A stretch of 64,000 bases of DNA from contig NZ_JABKDE010000002.1 of the NCBI RefSeq assembly GCF_013623835.1, forward strand, positions 248,001 through 312,000, written 5' to 3'. The notes beneath the pieces are model-generated. The model searched no databases, was not told where the DNA came from, and saw nothing but the letters and a program-made list of their open reading frames with translations. This document shows, one piece after another, positions 46,355 to 54,165 of the stretch. Positions within the stretch are counted from its first letter, which is position 1. Each line of letters opens with the position of its first letter. Origin of the DNA: Brevibacterium oceani. GTDB taxonomy: Bacteria > Actinomycetota > Actinomycetes > Actinomycetales > Brevibacteriaceae. Position numbers and translations under genes: made by a program.

Positions 46355-47743
46355 ATGAGACTGCCCGCGTGGAGCAAGTCATTCGGGGTGCAGGTGACGA
46401 TCGCACTCATCGCCGGTGTCGTCCTCGGGCTCGTCGCCCGGTCCCTGGGACCGGTCAGCGAGGCTCAGGACAACTGGCTCAGTCAGACCCTGGACACTAT
46501 CGGTTCGTCGTATGTCACCCTGCTCAAGGCGGCTGTCGTGCCGCTGGTCATCACCGCGATCATCGCGAGCATCGGCAACCTGCGCAAGGTCACCAATGCT
46601 GCCAGGCTCGCCGTGTCGACGCTCCTGTGGTTCGCGCTGACCGCCCTCATCGCCGTGATCATCGGTCTCGTCCTCGGCCTCGTCATCCAGCCGGGTGCGC
46701 ATGCCGACGCGGCCTCGCTCAGCGGCCAGGCTCCCGACTCACAGGGCAGCTGGATCGGCTTCCTCACCGGACTCATCCCGCACAACGTGCTCGGACTCGA
46801 GGTCTCCACCGCCGCCGATGACGGCGGGGGACTGGCCTCAGAGGTCGACTTCAACATCCTCCAGCTCATCATCGTCTCCGGTGCCATCGGCATCGCCGCG
46901 GTGAAGGTCGGCAAGGCCGCAGAGCCGTTCCTCGAATTCGTCGAGGCGGCGCTGGCCGTGGTGCAGAAGGTCGTGTGGTGGATCGTGCGCATTGCGCCGA
47001 TCGGCACCCTCGGACTCATCGGCAACGCCGTGAACTCCTACGGCTGGTCGACCATGGGCTCCCTGCTGTGGTTCGTCGTCGCCGTCTATGTCGGCCTGGC
47101 GATCGTGTTCTTCGTCGTCTACCCGCTGCTTGCGCGCGCCAACGGGCTCTCCGTGCGCCAGTACTTCTCCGGCGTGTGGCCGGCCACGCAGATGGGATTC
47201 GTCTCGCGGTCGTCGATCGGGACCATGCCGGTGACGCAGAAGGTCGCAACCGACAACTTCGGCGTGCCCGACTCCTACGCCGCGTTCGCCGTGCCGTTCG
47301 GGGCGACGACGAAGATGGACGGCTGCGCCGCGATCTATCCGGCCATCGCCGCGGTCTTCGTCGCCCAGTTCTTCGGCGTCGACCTCTCACTCATCCAGTA
47401 CCTGCTCATCATCTTCGTCGCCGTGATCGGCTCGGCGGCGACGGCGGGCACGACCGGCGCGACCGTGATGCTCACGCTCACGCTGTCGACCCTCGGCCTG
47501 CCGCTCGAGGGGGTGGGCCTGCTGCTGGCCATCGAACCGATCGTCGACATGGGTCGCACCGGGCTCAACGTCTCCGGTCAGGCACTCATCCCCGCGATCG
47601 TGGCCAAGCGGCACGACATCCTCGACGTCGACCGTTTCGACGCTCCGCGCATCAACGGCTACGTTCCCGTCGAAGATGAGGACATGGACGAGGGCGATGC
47701 TGAGTCGGTGACCGGCGCTGACAGCGAGGTGCAGCTGCGCTGA
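46355..47743 (+). CDS. Dicarboxylate/amino acid:cation symporter (DAACS family)
   Basis: 462 aa behind AGGAGAGG. About eight membrane spans and two re-entrant loops of the GltPh fold. Family motifs occur as SRSSIGTMPVT (usual S-S-S-A-A-T-L-P, hairpin 1), GATTKMDGCA (usual GATINMDGTA, in TM7), and DMGRTGLNVSGQ (usual DRxRTxxNVxGD, TM8). The last keeps the arginine but changes the final aspartate to glutamine, so substrate choice among glutamate, aspartate and C4-dicarboxylates is uncertain. The C-terminal 40 residues are acidic and cytoplasmic. Own transcription unit between two terminators. Confidence 0.9.
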   Translation: MRLPAWSKSFGVQVTIALIAGVVLGLVARSLGPVSEAQDNWLSQTLDTIGSSYVTLLKAAVVPLVITAIIASIGNLRKVTNAARLAVSTLLWFALTALIAVIIGLVLGLVIQPGAHADAASLSGQAPDSQGSWIGFLTGLIPHNVLGLEVSTAADDGGGLASEVDFNILQLIIVSGAIGIAAVKVGKAAEPFLEFVEAALAVVQKVVWWIVRIAPIGTLGLIGNAVNSYGWSTMGSLLWFVVAVYVGLAIVFFVVYPLLARANGLSVRQYFSGVWPATQMGFVSRSSIGTMPVTQKVATDNFGVPDSYAAFAVPFGATTKMDGCAAIYPAIAAVFVAQFFGVDLSLIQYLLIIFVAVIGSAATAGTTGATVMLTLTLSTLGLPLEGVGLLLAIEPIVDMGRTGLNVSGQALIPAIVAKRHDILDVDRFDAPRINGYVPVEDEDMDEGDAESVTGADSEVQLR

Positions 47744-47850
47744 TCCTCCCACCGGAGGTTCAGGTCCTCCCACCGATGCCACGGGTCTCTTCAGGCAGAG
47801 TTCGTGCTTCCGCGGGGTCCTCGCGGAGGGGCTCGTCGGAGTGAATCCGG

Positions 47851-47894
47851 TAGGTTCGTCATCACAGGACGAACATCGATGGAGAGGATCCGTC
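47851..47894 (+). promoter_or_regulatory. Candidate promoter and RBS of the GNAT gene
   Basis: TAGGTT at 47851-47856 is a plausible -10 box. It is followed by GGAGAGG at 47881-47887, 7 nt before the ATG at 47895. This arrangement decides against the longer GTG start at 47841, which would lie upstream of the promoter. Confidence 0.5.
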
Positions 47895-48494
47895 ATGGCG
47901 CAGCCATCCCCGCCCTCCGATAGACGCCCGGCCGGCGTGAGCATCTCGCTCATGCCGGCCGCTGGCGTCTCGGAGGCCGAACTCACGCAGATCACCGAGA
48001 TCTTCGCCGATCTCGTCAGCGCGGGCGCCGCGCTCGGCTGGGTCGATCCGCCGGACCGAGAACAGGTGTCGGCGCTGCTGGCGAATGTGGCCGAGGGCAT
48101 CACCGCGGGGGAGTCGAGCGTGGCGCTGGCCGTGCAGAGCGACGATGGGCGTCCCGGTTGTGATGGGACGGGAGAGCGCATCGTCGGCATCGCCTACTGG
48201 AGGCGCTACACCCGCCCGACCCACCGACCCCATGTCGACATCGAGAAGGTCGCCGTCGATCCCCGGGACCACGGCGGCGGCATCGGCAGGGGACTGATGC
48301 AGGCGCTCATCACCTCGGCACGGGAAGCCGGCGTCGAGGTCATCACCCTCGATCTGCGCGGCGACAACGTACGAGCGATCCGACTCTACGAATCACTCGG
48401 CTTCACCCGCTATGGGCTGCTGCCCGGATTCGTCGCGGTCGGGCAGCAGCGCTTCGACACTCATCTCTACGCCCTCGACCTCAGGGTCACCTGA
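47895..48494 (+). CDS. GNAT-family N-acetyltransferase
   Basis: 199 aa from ATG 47895. The acetyl-CoA binding core is VDIEKVAVDPRDHGGGIGRGLMQALI, with the Q/R-x-x-G-x-G/A loop present as DHGGGIGRG. The C-terminal strands VITLDLRGDNVRAIRLYESLGFTRYGLLPGF (in pieces) match GNAT motif B. The acceptor substrate cannot be told. Stands alone between the symporter and the tRNA-Leu gene, with a bidirectional terminator after it. Confidence 0.88.
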   Translation: MAQPSPPSDRRPAGVSISLMPAAGVSEAELTQITEIFADLVSAGAALGWVDPPDREQVSALLANVAEGITAGESSVALAVQSDDGRPGCDGTGERIVGIAYWRRYTRPTHRPHVDIEKVAVDPRDHGGGIGRGLMQALITSAREAGVEVITLDLRGDNVRAIRLYESLGFTRYGLLPGFVAVGQQRFDTHLYALDLRVT

Positions 48495-48534
48495 CCGGCG
48501 CGGCGCACATTTCGGCCTATCACCCGCAGGGGAG

Positions 48535-48572
48535 CCGGGACACACAGGAGGCACCGGGACACACAGAAGGCA
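48535..48572 (+). repeat. Two tandem 19-nt direct repeats abutting a terminator
   Basis: Copies at 48535-48553 and 48554-48572 (CCGGGACACACAGGAGGCA) differ at one base. The second copy runs into the left arm of the hairpin at 48566-48601, so it shares its last bases with the terminator stem. Confidence 0.75.
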
Positions 48573-48601
48573 CTGTCGAGAACTCACTCGACAGTGCCTT
48601 C
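48566..48601. terminator. Bidirectional terminator between GNAT gene and tRNA-Leu
   Basis: A perfect 15-bp stem (GAAGGCACTGTCGAG and its complement) with a 6-nt loop lies between two converging genes. On the + strand it ends with TTC, on the - strand likewise, so it can act on both. Confidence 0.8.
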
Positions 48602-48606
48602 GTCCG

Positions 48607-48688
48607 TACCGGATGCGGGACTCGAACCCGCACGTCTTTCGACAATGCATTTTGAGTGCACCGCGTCTACCGATTCCGCCAATCCGGC
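48607..48688 (-). tRNA. tRNA-Leu (CAA)
   Basis: Folded by eye on the minus strand: acceptor GCCGGAT pairs with ATCCGGT (one G-U at the end), the D arm contains GGCGGAATCGGTAGACGC, the anticodon stem GTGCA/TGCAT holds loop CTCAAAA with anticodon CAA, the class II variable arm is TGTCGAAAGACG, and the T arm is GCGGGTTCGAGTCCCGC. The discriminator is A and CCA is not encoded. It reads UUG leucine codons, which are rare in this G+C-rich coding sequence. A TAGACT box on the minus strand at 48729-48734 is a likely -10. Confidence 0.95.
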
Positions 48689-48840
48689 ACGCGCCAGGCT
48701 GCCCTCGGGCCACCTTGGCGACGGGATGAGTCTACTGCGGGAGTGCGCCGATTGCACAATTGTCACCGGCATCACCGGTCGTGGGCACCCTCACAGCAGA
48801 AACTTGTGCCACCGCTTTCCGGGAGCCAGCAGGGCTGGTC

Positions 48841-48852
48841 TAGACTGGTGAC
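48841..48852 (+). promoter_or_regulatory. Putative leaderless promoter -10 box of pdtaR
   Basis: TAGACT (48841-48846), 6 nt, then the pdtaR GTG at 48853. The 164-nt region between the divergent tRNA-Leu and pdtaR contains this box and, on the other strand, the tRNA -10 candidate at 48729-48734. Confidence 0.65.
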
Positions 48853-49473
48853 GTGCTTTCAAACAGCGAAGAATCAACGACAGATGAATCCGTGCCGGTC
48901 CGCCGCGTCGTCGTGGCCGAAGACGAGGCAGTGATTCGTCTCGATATCGTAGAGATGCTGCGCGAGGTCGGCTACGACGTCGTCGGCGAGGCTGCGGACG
49001 GCGAATCCGCCATCCGCCTGGCCGAAGAGCTCCGCCCGGACCTCGTCGTCATGGACATCAAAATGCCCATCCTCGACGGCATCTCCGCGGCTGAGCGCAT
49101 CGCTCGCGCCCGCATCGCTCCCGTCGTCCTGCTCACCGCGTTCTCGCAGAAGGAACTCGTCGAACGCGCCCGCGACGCCGGCGCGATGGCCTATGTGGTC
49201 AAGCCGTTCACCTCGGCCGATCTCATCCCGGCCCTGGAGATCGCTCTCTCGCGTCACGCGGAGATCAGCTCCCTCGAATCCGAGATCTCCGATCTCACCG
49301 AACGCTTCGAGACCCGGAAGCTCGTCGAGCGCGCCAAGAGCCTGCTCCAGACCTCGATGGGTCTGAGCGAGCCCGAGGCCTTCCGATGGATCCAGAAGAC
49401 GTCGATGGACCGTCGCCTGACGATGCGTGAGGTCGCCGAGACCGTGCTCAAGCAGATCGGCACGAAGAAGTAG
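48853..49473 (+). CDS. pdtaR: ANTAR-domain response regulator (PdtaR type)
   Basis: 206 aa, GTG start. Receiver domain (about 17-130) has the acidic pair E23/D24, the phosphoacceptor D68 in LVVMDIKMPILDG, a threonine in LLTAF, and the lysine in VVKPFTS. The C-terminal ANTAR RNA-binding domain (about 140-200) shows KLVERAKSLLQTSMGLSEPEAFRWIQ and MREVAETVL. ANTAR regulators bind paired hexanucleotide hairpins and prevent termination. In mycobacteria the partner kinase PdtaS is encoded elsewhere, and none is visible here. Ends 39 nt before a strong terminator. Confidence 0.93.
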   Translation: MLSNSEESTTDESVPVRRVVVAEDEAVIRLDIVEMLREVGYDVVGEAADGESAIRLAEELRPDLVVMDIKMPILDGISAAERIARARIAPVVLLTAFSQKELVERARDAGAMAYVVKPFTSADLIPALEIALSRHAEISSLESEISDLTERFETRKLVERAKSLLQTSMGLSEPEAFRWIQKTSMDRRLTMREVAETVLKQIGTKK

Positions 49474-49512
49474 AACCGCCCGGGTGGAGTCCACCCGCAC
49501 CACTGTCCGAAC

Positions 49513-49553
49513 AGAGAGGCCGACGAATCCGGACCGGATTCGTCGGCCTCTCT
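49513..49553. terminator. Strong hairpin terminator between pdtaR and thioesterase gene
   Basis: A perfect 19-bp stem with a 3-nt loop; the left arm starts AGAGAGGCCGACG and the right arm ends CGTCGGCCTCTCT. Located between two converging genes, so it may work in both directions. The following 80 nt to the thioesterase stop show nothing else. Confidence 0.85.
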
Positions 49554-49634
49554 CATACGTCGGCGTCGGACGGCGCGATCGTGACCATCTCGGCGCGGTG
49601 GGTCGGCACCACCTCGGCGCTGCCGATCATCGGC

Positions 49635-50093
49635 TCATTTCGGTTCGGTTTTGAGGATCATGTTCGTGATCCGCACGATCGAGAGCAACCGCCCCGCCTC
49701 GTCTGTCATCCTCACCTCATGACTGACGATCGTGCGTCCCTGATGGAGCACCGAGGCGGTCCCGGTGACGGTGCCCTCCCTGGCCGCCCGCAGATGGGTG
49801 GCGTTGAGGTCGACGCCGACGACGTTCTTCCCGCCGGAGATGAGGAACGAATGCATCGAGGCCAGCGATTCCGCGAGCACGACGTGACCGCCTCCATGGA
49901 AGAGACCCATCGGCTGCGTGTTGCCCTCGACGGCGACGGAGCCGACGACCTGCTCAGGTGTCAGTGAGACGAACTTGATGCCCATGCGCTCGGCCAGCGC
50001 ACCGCGAGCCCCGGGCCCGTTGAGCTGGGTCAGCAGCGTGGCGCACTGATCCTCGGTCGCATCGTCGGTCAGTGATACCTGTGGTCGGAACAT
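49635..50093 (-). CDS. PaaI-type hotdog-fold acyl-CoA thioesterase
   Basis: 152 aa on the minus strand, with AAGGAG 4 nt before the ATG. Single hotdog domain: GLFHGGGHVVLAESLAS is the conserved HGG-containing helix with the expected catalytic acid, and VGVDLNATHLRAAREGTVTGTASVLHQGRT is the strand-rich core. Related enzymes hydrolyse phenylacetyl-CoA or 1,4-dihydroxy-2-naphthoyl-CoA; the substrate here is not decidable. Divergent from polA, with only 41 nt between the two starts. Confidence 0.88.
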   Translation of the reverse strand: MFRPQVSLTDDATEDQCATLLTQLNGPGARGALAERMGIKFVSLTPEQVVGSVAVEGNTQPMGLFHGGGHVVLAESLASMHSFLISGGKNVVGVDLNATHLRAAREGTVTGTASVLHQGRTIVSHEVRMTDEAGRLLSIVRITNMILKTEPK

Positions 50094-50121
50094 CGCACTC
50101 CTTCAAGTCAGCTTCGAACGA

Positions 50122-50134
50122 TAGGCTATGCCAT
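50122..50134 (+). promoter_or_regulatory. Putative leaderless promoter -10 box of polA
   Basis: TAGGCT (50122-50127), 7 nt, then GTG at 50135. The box supports the start at 50135 over the longer frame from 50072, which runs into the divergent thioesterase gene. Confidence 0.7.
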
Positions 50135-52801
50135 GTGAGTCACTCAAACGAATCCCTCCTGCTCATCGACGGACACTCCCTGGCCTACCGGGCTTTCCAC
50201 GCCCTGCCGGTCGAGAACTTCTCGACCAGCACGGGGCAGACGACGAACGCCATCTACGGCTTCATCTCCATGCTCATCAACGTCCTCCGCGATGAGGCGC
50301 CGAGCCATGTGGCTGTGGCCTTCGACCTCGGACGGCAGACGTTCCGGCTCGAGGAATACGCCGACTACAAGGCCGGGCGGGCGAAGACGCCGCCCGAGTT
50401 CCACCCGCAGATCGACCTCATCAAGGACATCGTCACCGCGATGGGCATCCGCGTGGTGACGAAGGAGGGCTTCGAAGCCGACGACGCCCTGGCGACGATG
50501 TCGCGACTGGGCACCGAGGCGGGTGCCGAGGTCGAGGTGATGAGCGGGGACAAGGACTCCTTCCAGCTCGCCACGGACACCGTGACGATCCTCTACCCCA
50601 AGCGCGGGGTCAGCGACCTCAACCGAATGACGCCGGAGGCGATCGAGGAGAAGTACGGCGTCACACCCGCGAACTACCGCGGCCTGGCCGCACTCGTCGG
50701 TGAGAAGGCCGACAACCTGCCCGGCGTCCCCGGAGTCGGCGACAAGACCGCCGCCAAATGGCTCACCGCTCACGGCGACCTGCCCGGTGTGCTCGAGCAC
50801 GCCGAGGAGATCGGCGGCAAGGTGGGGGAGAAGCTGCGCGACCACATCGCCGAGGTGGAGCGGAACTATCGACTCAACCGTCTCCTCGACGACGTCGACC
50901 TCGGGCTGTCCTTCGACGACCTCGCCTGGGGCGAGGGCGATCCGACGGAACTGTCGAGCCTGTTCGACCAGCTCGAATTCCAGGCGCTGGGCAGACGGCT
51001 GGCCGCGATCTTCCCCGATGCCGCCGAGTCCGAGGCAGAGACCGCGCCGGCCCGGGAGACCCGGATCGAGACCGTCGACGTCGACGGTCTGCTCGAGAAG
51101 ATCTCCGCACACGATGTGCTCGCGGTCGATTCGGATGCCCGATTCGAACTCGGCCACGGTGAGGCGCGGGTGCTCGCAGTCTCCGCAGAACCTGGCCAGG
51201 CGTGGGTCGTCGACCTCGCCGAGGCGGCCGCCTCGGCGATCGCCGCGCTCGGTTCCGCATTCGCGCAGCGATCGCTCATCCTCCACAGCGCGAAGCTGCA
51301 GATCAAGGCCTGGGATTCGATCGGTCTCAAGGTCCGCGACATCGGCGGCGACACTGCCCTGGCGGCGTACCTCCTCGTTCCCGATGCCCGTTCGTACGAA
51401 CTCGGCCAGATCGCCGCCGACCGCGCGGGAATCGACCTGAGCGAACCCGAAGCCGATTCGGGCCAACTCGCCCTCGAACTCGACTCGGACGCGACGTCGA
51501 CCACACATGGACAGCGCGCCGCCGCACTGCTCGAGGTCCACGAGGTGCTCGCGCAGGCCGTGGACGATGCGAACATGACCGAGGTCTACCGTGCCATCGA
51601 ACTGCCGCTCGTACCCGTGCTCGCGATGATGGAGCTGCGGGGCATCGCCGTCGACGAGTCCGGTCTGTCCGAACTCATCGAGGAATTCACCAAACAGGCC
51701 GAAGCCAGCGCGCAGGAGGCCTACGACGCGATCGGACACGAGGTCAACCTCGGATCGCCCAAGCAGCTGCAGACCGTGCTCTTCGACGAACTCGACATGC
51801 CGAAGACGAAACGCACGAAGACCGGTTACACGACCGACGCCGATGCCCTGGCCGAACTCTTCGTCAAGACCGAACACCCGTTCCTCCAGCATCTGCAGGC
51901 CTACCGGGACTCGACGAAGCTCAAACAGACCGTCGTCGGGCTGCTGAAGACCGTCGCCGACGACGGACGCATCCACACCACGTATCAGCAGACCGTGGCC
52001 GCGACCGGGCGTCTGTCCTCACTCGACCCGAACCTGCAGAACATCCCGGTGCGCACCGAATCCGGACGCCGCATCCGCGAGATCTTCATCGCCGACCCCG
52101 AAGTGAAGGGCGGCTGCCTGCTCACGGCCGACTACTCACAGATCGAGATGCGCATCATGGCCCACCTGTCCGGGGACGCCGCTCTCATCCAGGCGTTCAA
52201 GGACGGCGAGGACCTGCACTCCTATGTGGGTTCGAAGGTCTTCGGCGTCGGCATCGACGAGGTCGACTCCGAGATGCGGTCGAAGGTCAAGGCGATGTCC
52301 TACGGTCTCGTCTACGGTCTCTCAGCCTACGGCCTCTCCCGCCAGCTCGCGATCGGCGTGGACGAGGCCAAGGCGCTCATGGAGCAGTACTTCGAACGCT
52401 TCGGCGCCGTGAAGGACTACCTCGATGAGATCGTCGAGCAGGCCCGGGCGAAAGGTTACACGGAGACCATCATGGGCCGCAGACGCTACCTGCCTGCCCT
52501 GCACAGCGATCGGCGGCAGCTGCGGGACATGGCCGAACGTGCCGCCCTCAACGCTCCGATCCAGGGTTCGGCCGCCGACATCATGAAGCTCGCGATGCTC
52601 AAGGTCGCCGGCCGCCTCGAGGACCTGGAGTCGCCGATGCTGCTGCAGGTCCACGACGAGATCATCGTCGACGTGCGACCGGACGAACTCGACGAGGTGA
52701 GCGCGATCGTCACGGAGGAGATGGGTTCGGCCTACGAACTCGACGTGCCCCTCGACGTCAACGTCGGCACCGGCATCTCCTGGCACGCCGCCGCCCACTG
52801 A
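50135..52801 (+). CDS. polA: DNA polymerase I
   Basis: 888 aa from GTG 50135 (VSHSNESLLLIDGHSLAYRAF). The 5' nuclease domain (about 1-300) has the FEADDALATM and MSGDKDSFQL acid clusters and the helix-hairpin-helix GVPGVGDKTAAKWL. The middle domain lacks the proofreading D-x-E: the position reads AVDSDARFELG. The polymerase domain (about 480-888) has GRLSSLDPNLQNIPVRT, motif A DYSQIEMRIMAHLSG, the O-helix region, RRRYLPAL and HDEIIVDV. Acts in Okazaki-fragment and excision repair; no 3'-5' exonuclease expected, as in mycobacterial PolA. Confidence 0.97.
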   Translation: MSHSNESLLLIDGHSLAYRAFHALPVENFSTSTGQTTNAIYGFISMLINVLRDEAPSHVAVAFDLGRQTFRLEEYADYKAGRAKTPPEFHPQIDLIKDIVTAMGIRVVTKEGFEADDALATMSRLGTEAGAEVEVMSGDKDSFQLATDTVTILYPKRGVSDLNRMTPEAIEEKYGVTPANYRGLAALVGEKADNLPGVPGVGDKTAAKWLTAHGDLPGVLEHAEEIGGKVGEKLRDHIAEVERNYRLNRLLDDVDLGLSFDDLAWGEGDPTELSSLFDQLEFQALGRRLAAIFPDAAESEAETAPARETRIETVDVDGLLEKISAHDVLAVDSDARFELGHGEARVLAVSAEPGQAWVVDLAEAAASAIAALGSAFAQRSLILHSAKLQIKAWDSIGLKVRDIGGDTALAAYLLVPDARSYELGQIAADRAGIDLSEPEADSGQLALELDSDATSTTHGQRAAALLEVHEVLAQAVDDANMTEVYRAIELPLVPVLAMMELRGIAVDESGLSELIEEFTKQAEASAQEAYDAIGHEVNLGSPKQLQTVLFDELDMPKTKRTKTGYTTDADALAELFVKTEHPFLQHLQAYRDSTKLKQTVVGLLKTVADDGRIHTTYQQTVAATGRLSSLDPNLQNIPVRTESGRRIREIFIADPEVKGGCLLTADYSQIEMRIMAHLSGDAALIQAFKDGEDLHSYVGSKVFGVGIDEVDSEMRSKVKAMSYGLVYGLSAYGLSRQLAIGVDEAKALMEQYFERFGAVKDYLDEIVEQARAKGYTETIMGRRRYLPALHSDRRQLRDMAERAALNAPIQGSAADIMKLAMLKVAGRLEDLESPMLLQVHDEIIVDVRPDELDEVSAIVTEEMGSAYELDVPLDVNVGTGISWHAAAH

Positions 52802-52818
52802 ACCGCCCGGCTCCCATG

Positions 52819-52886
52819 CTCGTTCAAGGCGGAGCGCACTTTTCGAGTCGTCAACGGATCGACACGTGCGCTCCGCCGTGAACGAG
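52819..52886. terminator. Long imperfect hairpin after polA
   Basis: Arms 52819-52838 and 52867-52886: 8 bp (CTCGTTCA/TGAACGAG), one A-G mismatch, then 11 bp (GGCGGAGCGCA and complement), with a 28-nt loop. It starts 18 nt after the polA stop. Could be a terminator or part of a repeat element. Confidence 0.55.
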
Positions 52887-52896
52887 GTCGTCGCGC

Positions 52897-52964
52897 CTCA
52901 GGTCACGCGAAACTCGATAAAGTCGTCGCCAGTGACGACTTTATCGAGTTTCGCGTGACCTGAG
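52897..52964. terminator. 31-bp perfect hairpin between polA and methyltransferase gene
   Basis: Arms 52897-52927 and 52934-52964 are fully complementary (left arm begins CTCAGGTCACGCGAAACTCG) around a 6-nt loop GCCAGT. The stem is far longer than any other in the window. As transcription of polA and the methyltransferase gene converges here, it could stop both. Its right end merges with the tandem repeat array. Confidence 0.75.
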
Positions 52965-53080
52965 CGCGTACTGCGTTAGCCGAGCGCGTACTGCGTTAGC
53001 CGAGCGCGTACTGCGTTAGCCGAGCGCGTACTGCGTTAGCCGAGCGCGTACTGCGTTAGCCGAGCGCGTACTGCGTTACT
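52961..53080. repeat. Six tandem copies of a 20-nt unit
   Basis: Unit CGAGCGCGTACTGCGTTAGC. Copies 2-5 (52981-53060) are identical. Copy 1 (52961-52980) differs at its first base, and copy 6 (53061-53080) at its last two. There are no spacers. The period is not a multiple of 3, and no real gene covers it. It lies between the 31-bp hairpin and the methyltransferase stop, leaving 39 nt (53081-53119) with no recognised element. Confidence 0.95.
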
Positions 53081-53119
53081 CGACGTCGCTTCGCGTCAGT
53101 CGACGTGCGGGCGGCCGCT

Positions 53120-53959
53120 TCAGTCCTTCGCCAGGGTCGTCGAGAAGATCACCGTGCCGGGCATGAGGGCTCCGCGCAGCGGTGACCATCCGCCCCACGC
53201 CGTCTGATTCGACTCGGGCCACTCGGGTTCGGTCACCGAGTCGATGGTGAAGCCGGCGGCCACGAGCTGGCGCACCCAGTCGCTCATCGTCCGGTGATGT
53301 TCGGCGTAGACCGGCTGACCGGCCGAGGACAGCTCGACGTAGGGGGTGCGGTCGAAGTACGAGTACTCGACCGTCAGCCCCGCCTCGCCGGGAACGTCGG
53401 GGAACATCCAGCGCATCGGGTGCGTGGTCGAGAACACCCACTGGCCGCCGGGGCGGACGACGCGGGCCACCTCGGCGAAGACCACCTCAGCGTCCTTGAC
53501 GAAGGGGAGCGCGCCGTAGGAGGAGAACGCGATGTCGAAGCTGTTCGAGGCGAAGGGCAGCTGGCGGGCATCGGCCAGGAGGAACGTCGGGGGAGTGGCC
53601 TGGTCGCTCAGCGGGTGCTCACGCTGCAGCCGCGAGGCCTGTTCGAGCATTCCGGCCGAGACGTCGACCCCGGTGGCGATTCCGCCCTGTTCGGCCAGCC
53701 AGCGCGAACACTGCCCCGCACCGCAGCCGACCTCGAGGACCTGCCTGCGAGCGACATCGCCGAGGAGGTGGACGTCCGATTCGTGAATTCCCTCCGGACA
53801 CCAGATGAAATCGGAGGCACCGAGGAAGGTGCCGTGTTCGGCCAAATACTCCTCCGCAGAGTTGTCCCAATAGCTGCGATTGGCCCGGACAGAGGCCTCT
53901 TCATCGATCGGGAGATAGCCGCCGCTGATGACCTCGGCTCCGTCAGTTCCCTCGCTCAT
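53120..53959 (-). CDS. Class I SAM-dependent methyltransferase
   Basis: 279 aa on the minus strand. Two ATGs are adjacent (53962 and 53959); the second is placed better relative to GGAGG, so I use it, but either may serve. Rossmann methyltransferase with motif I VLEVGCGAGQCSRWL, the acid of motif II in IATGVDVSAGML, motif LLADARQLPFASNSFDIAFSSYG, and VVRPGGQWVFSTTHPMRW. It resembles small-molecule (UbiE/COQ5-like) methyltransferases; acceptor unknown. Sits between polA and rpsA, which are neighbours in other actinobacteria, so it is a local insertion. Confidence 0.85.
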   Translation of the reverse strand: MSEGTDGAEVISGGYLPIDEEASVRANRSYWDNSAEEYLAEHGTFLGASDFIWCPEGIHESDVHLLGDVARRQVLEVGCGAGQCSRWLAEQGGIATGVDVSAGMLEQASRLQREHPLSDQATPPTFLLADARQLPFASNSFDIAFSSYGALPFVKDAEVVFAEVARVVRPGGQWVFSTTHPMRWMFPDVPGEAGLTVEYSYFDRTPYVELSSAGQPVYAEHHRTMSDWVRQLVAAGFTIDSVTEPEWPESNQTAWGGWSPLRGALMPGTVIFSTTLAKD

Positions 53960-54031
53960 CATTCCTCCGTGGCCACAAGTGCCGAAGATTCGAATCCTCG
54001 GCGTGCATTCACGCCCAGGATGGTGCTAGTA

Positions 54032-54060
54032 TTGACAACCGTATGCGCCTGTGCATACGA
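54032..54060 (+). promoter_or_regulatory. rpsA promoter with inverted repeat over spacer and -10
   Basis: A perfect TTGACA (54032-54037) is followed after 17 nt by an extended -10, TGC-ATACGA (54055-54060). An inverted repeat CGTATGC-N6-GCATACG (54040-54046 and 54053-54059) fills the spacer and overlaps the -10, so a bound repressor would block RNA polymerase. The leader to the rpsA ATG is about 100 nt. The methyltransferase gene diverges upstream. Confidence 0.65.
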
Positions 54061-54165
54061 GTCCAAATTCGCAATCGAGACCGGATTCGGTTCTGCTGGC
54101 AACATCAACGACCTGCCGACAGAGTATCGGATCTGGACCAATATTCCATCGGAGTCCCTACCTAT

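Noticed and set aside
50072-50134. N-terminal extension of PolA from an earlier start
   Set aside because: It would run into the divergent thioesterase gene and lie upstream of the -10 box that fits GTG 50135.
52961-53080. CRISPR array
   Set aside because: The 20-nt units are directly adjacent with no spacers, and no cas genes occur in the window.
52961-53080. Replication origin iterons
   Set aside because: No rep, dnaA or DnaA boxes nearby and no AT-rich region; the locus is a convergent 3' intergenic gap.
53120-53962. Recent horizontal transfer of the methyltransferase gene
   Set aside because: Its base composition and codon use match the neighbours; only gene order hints at insertion.
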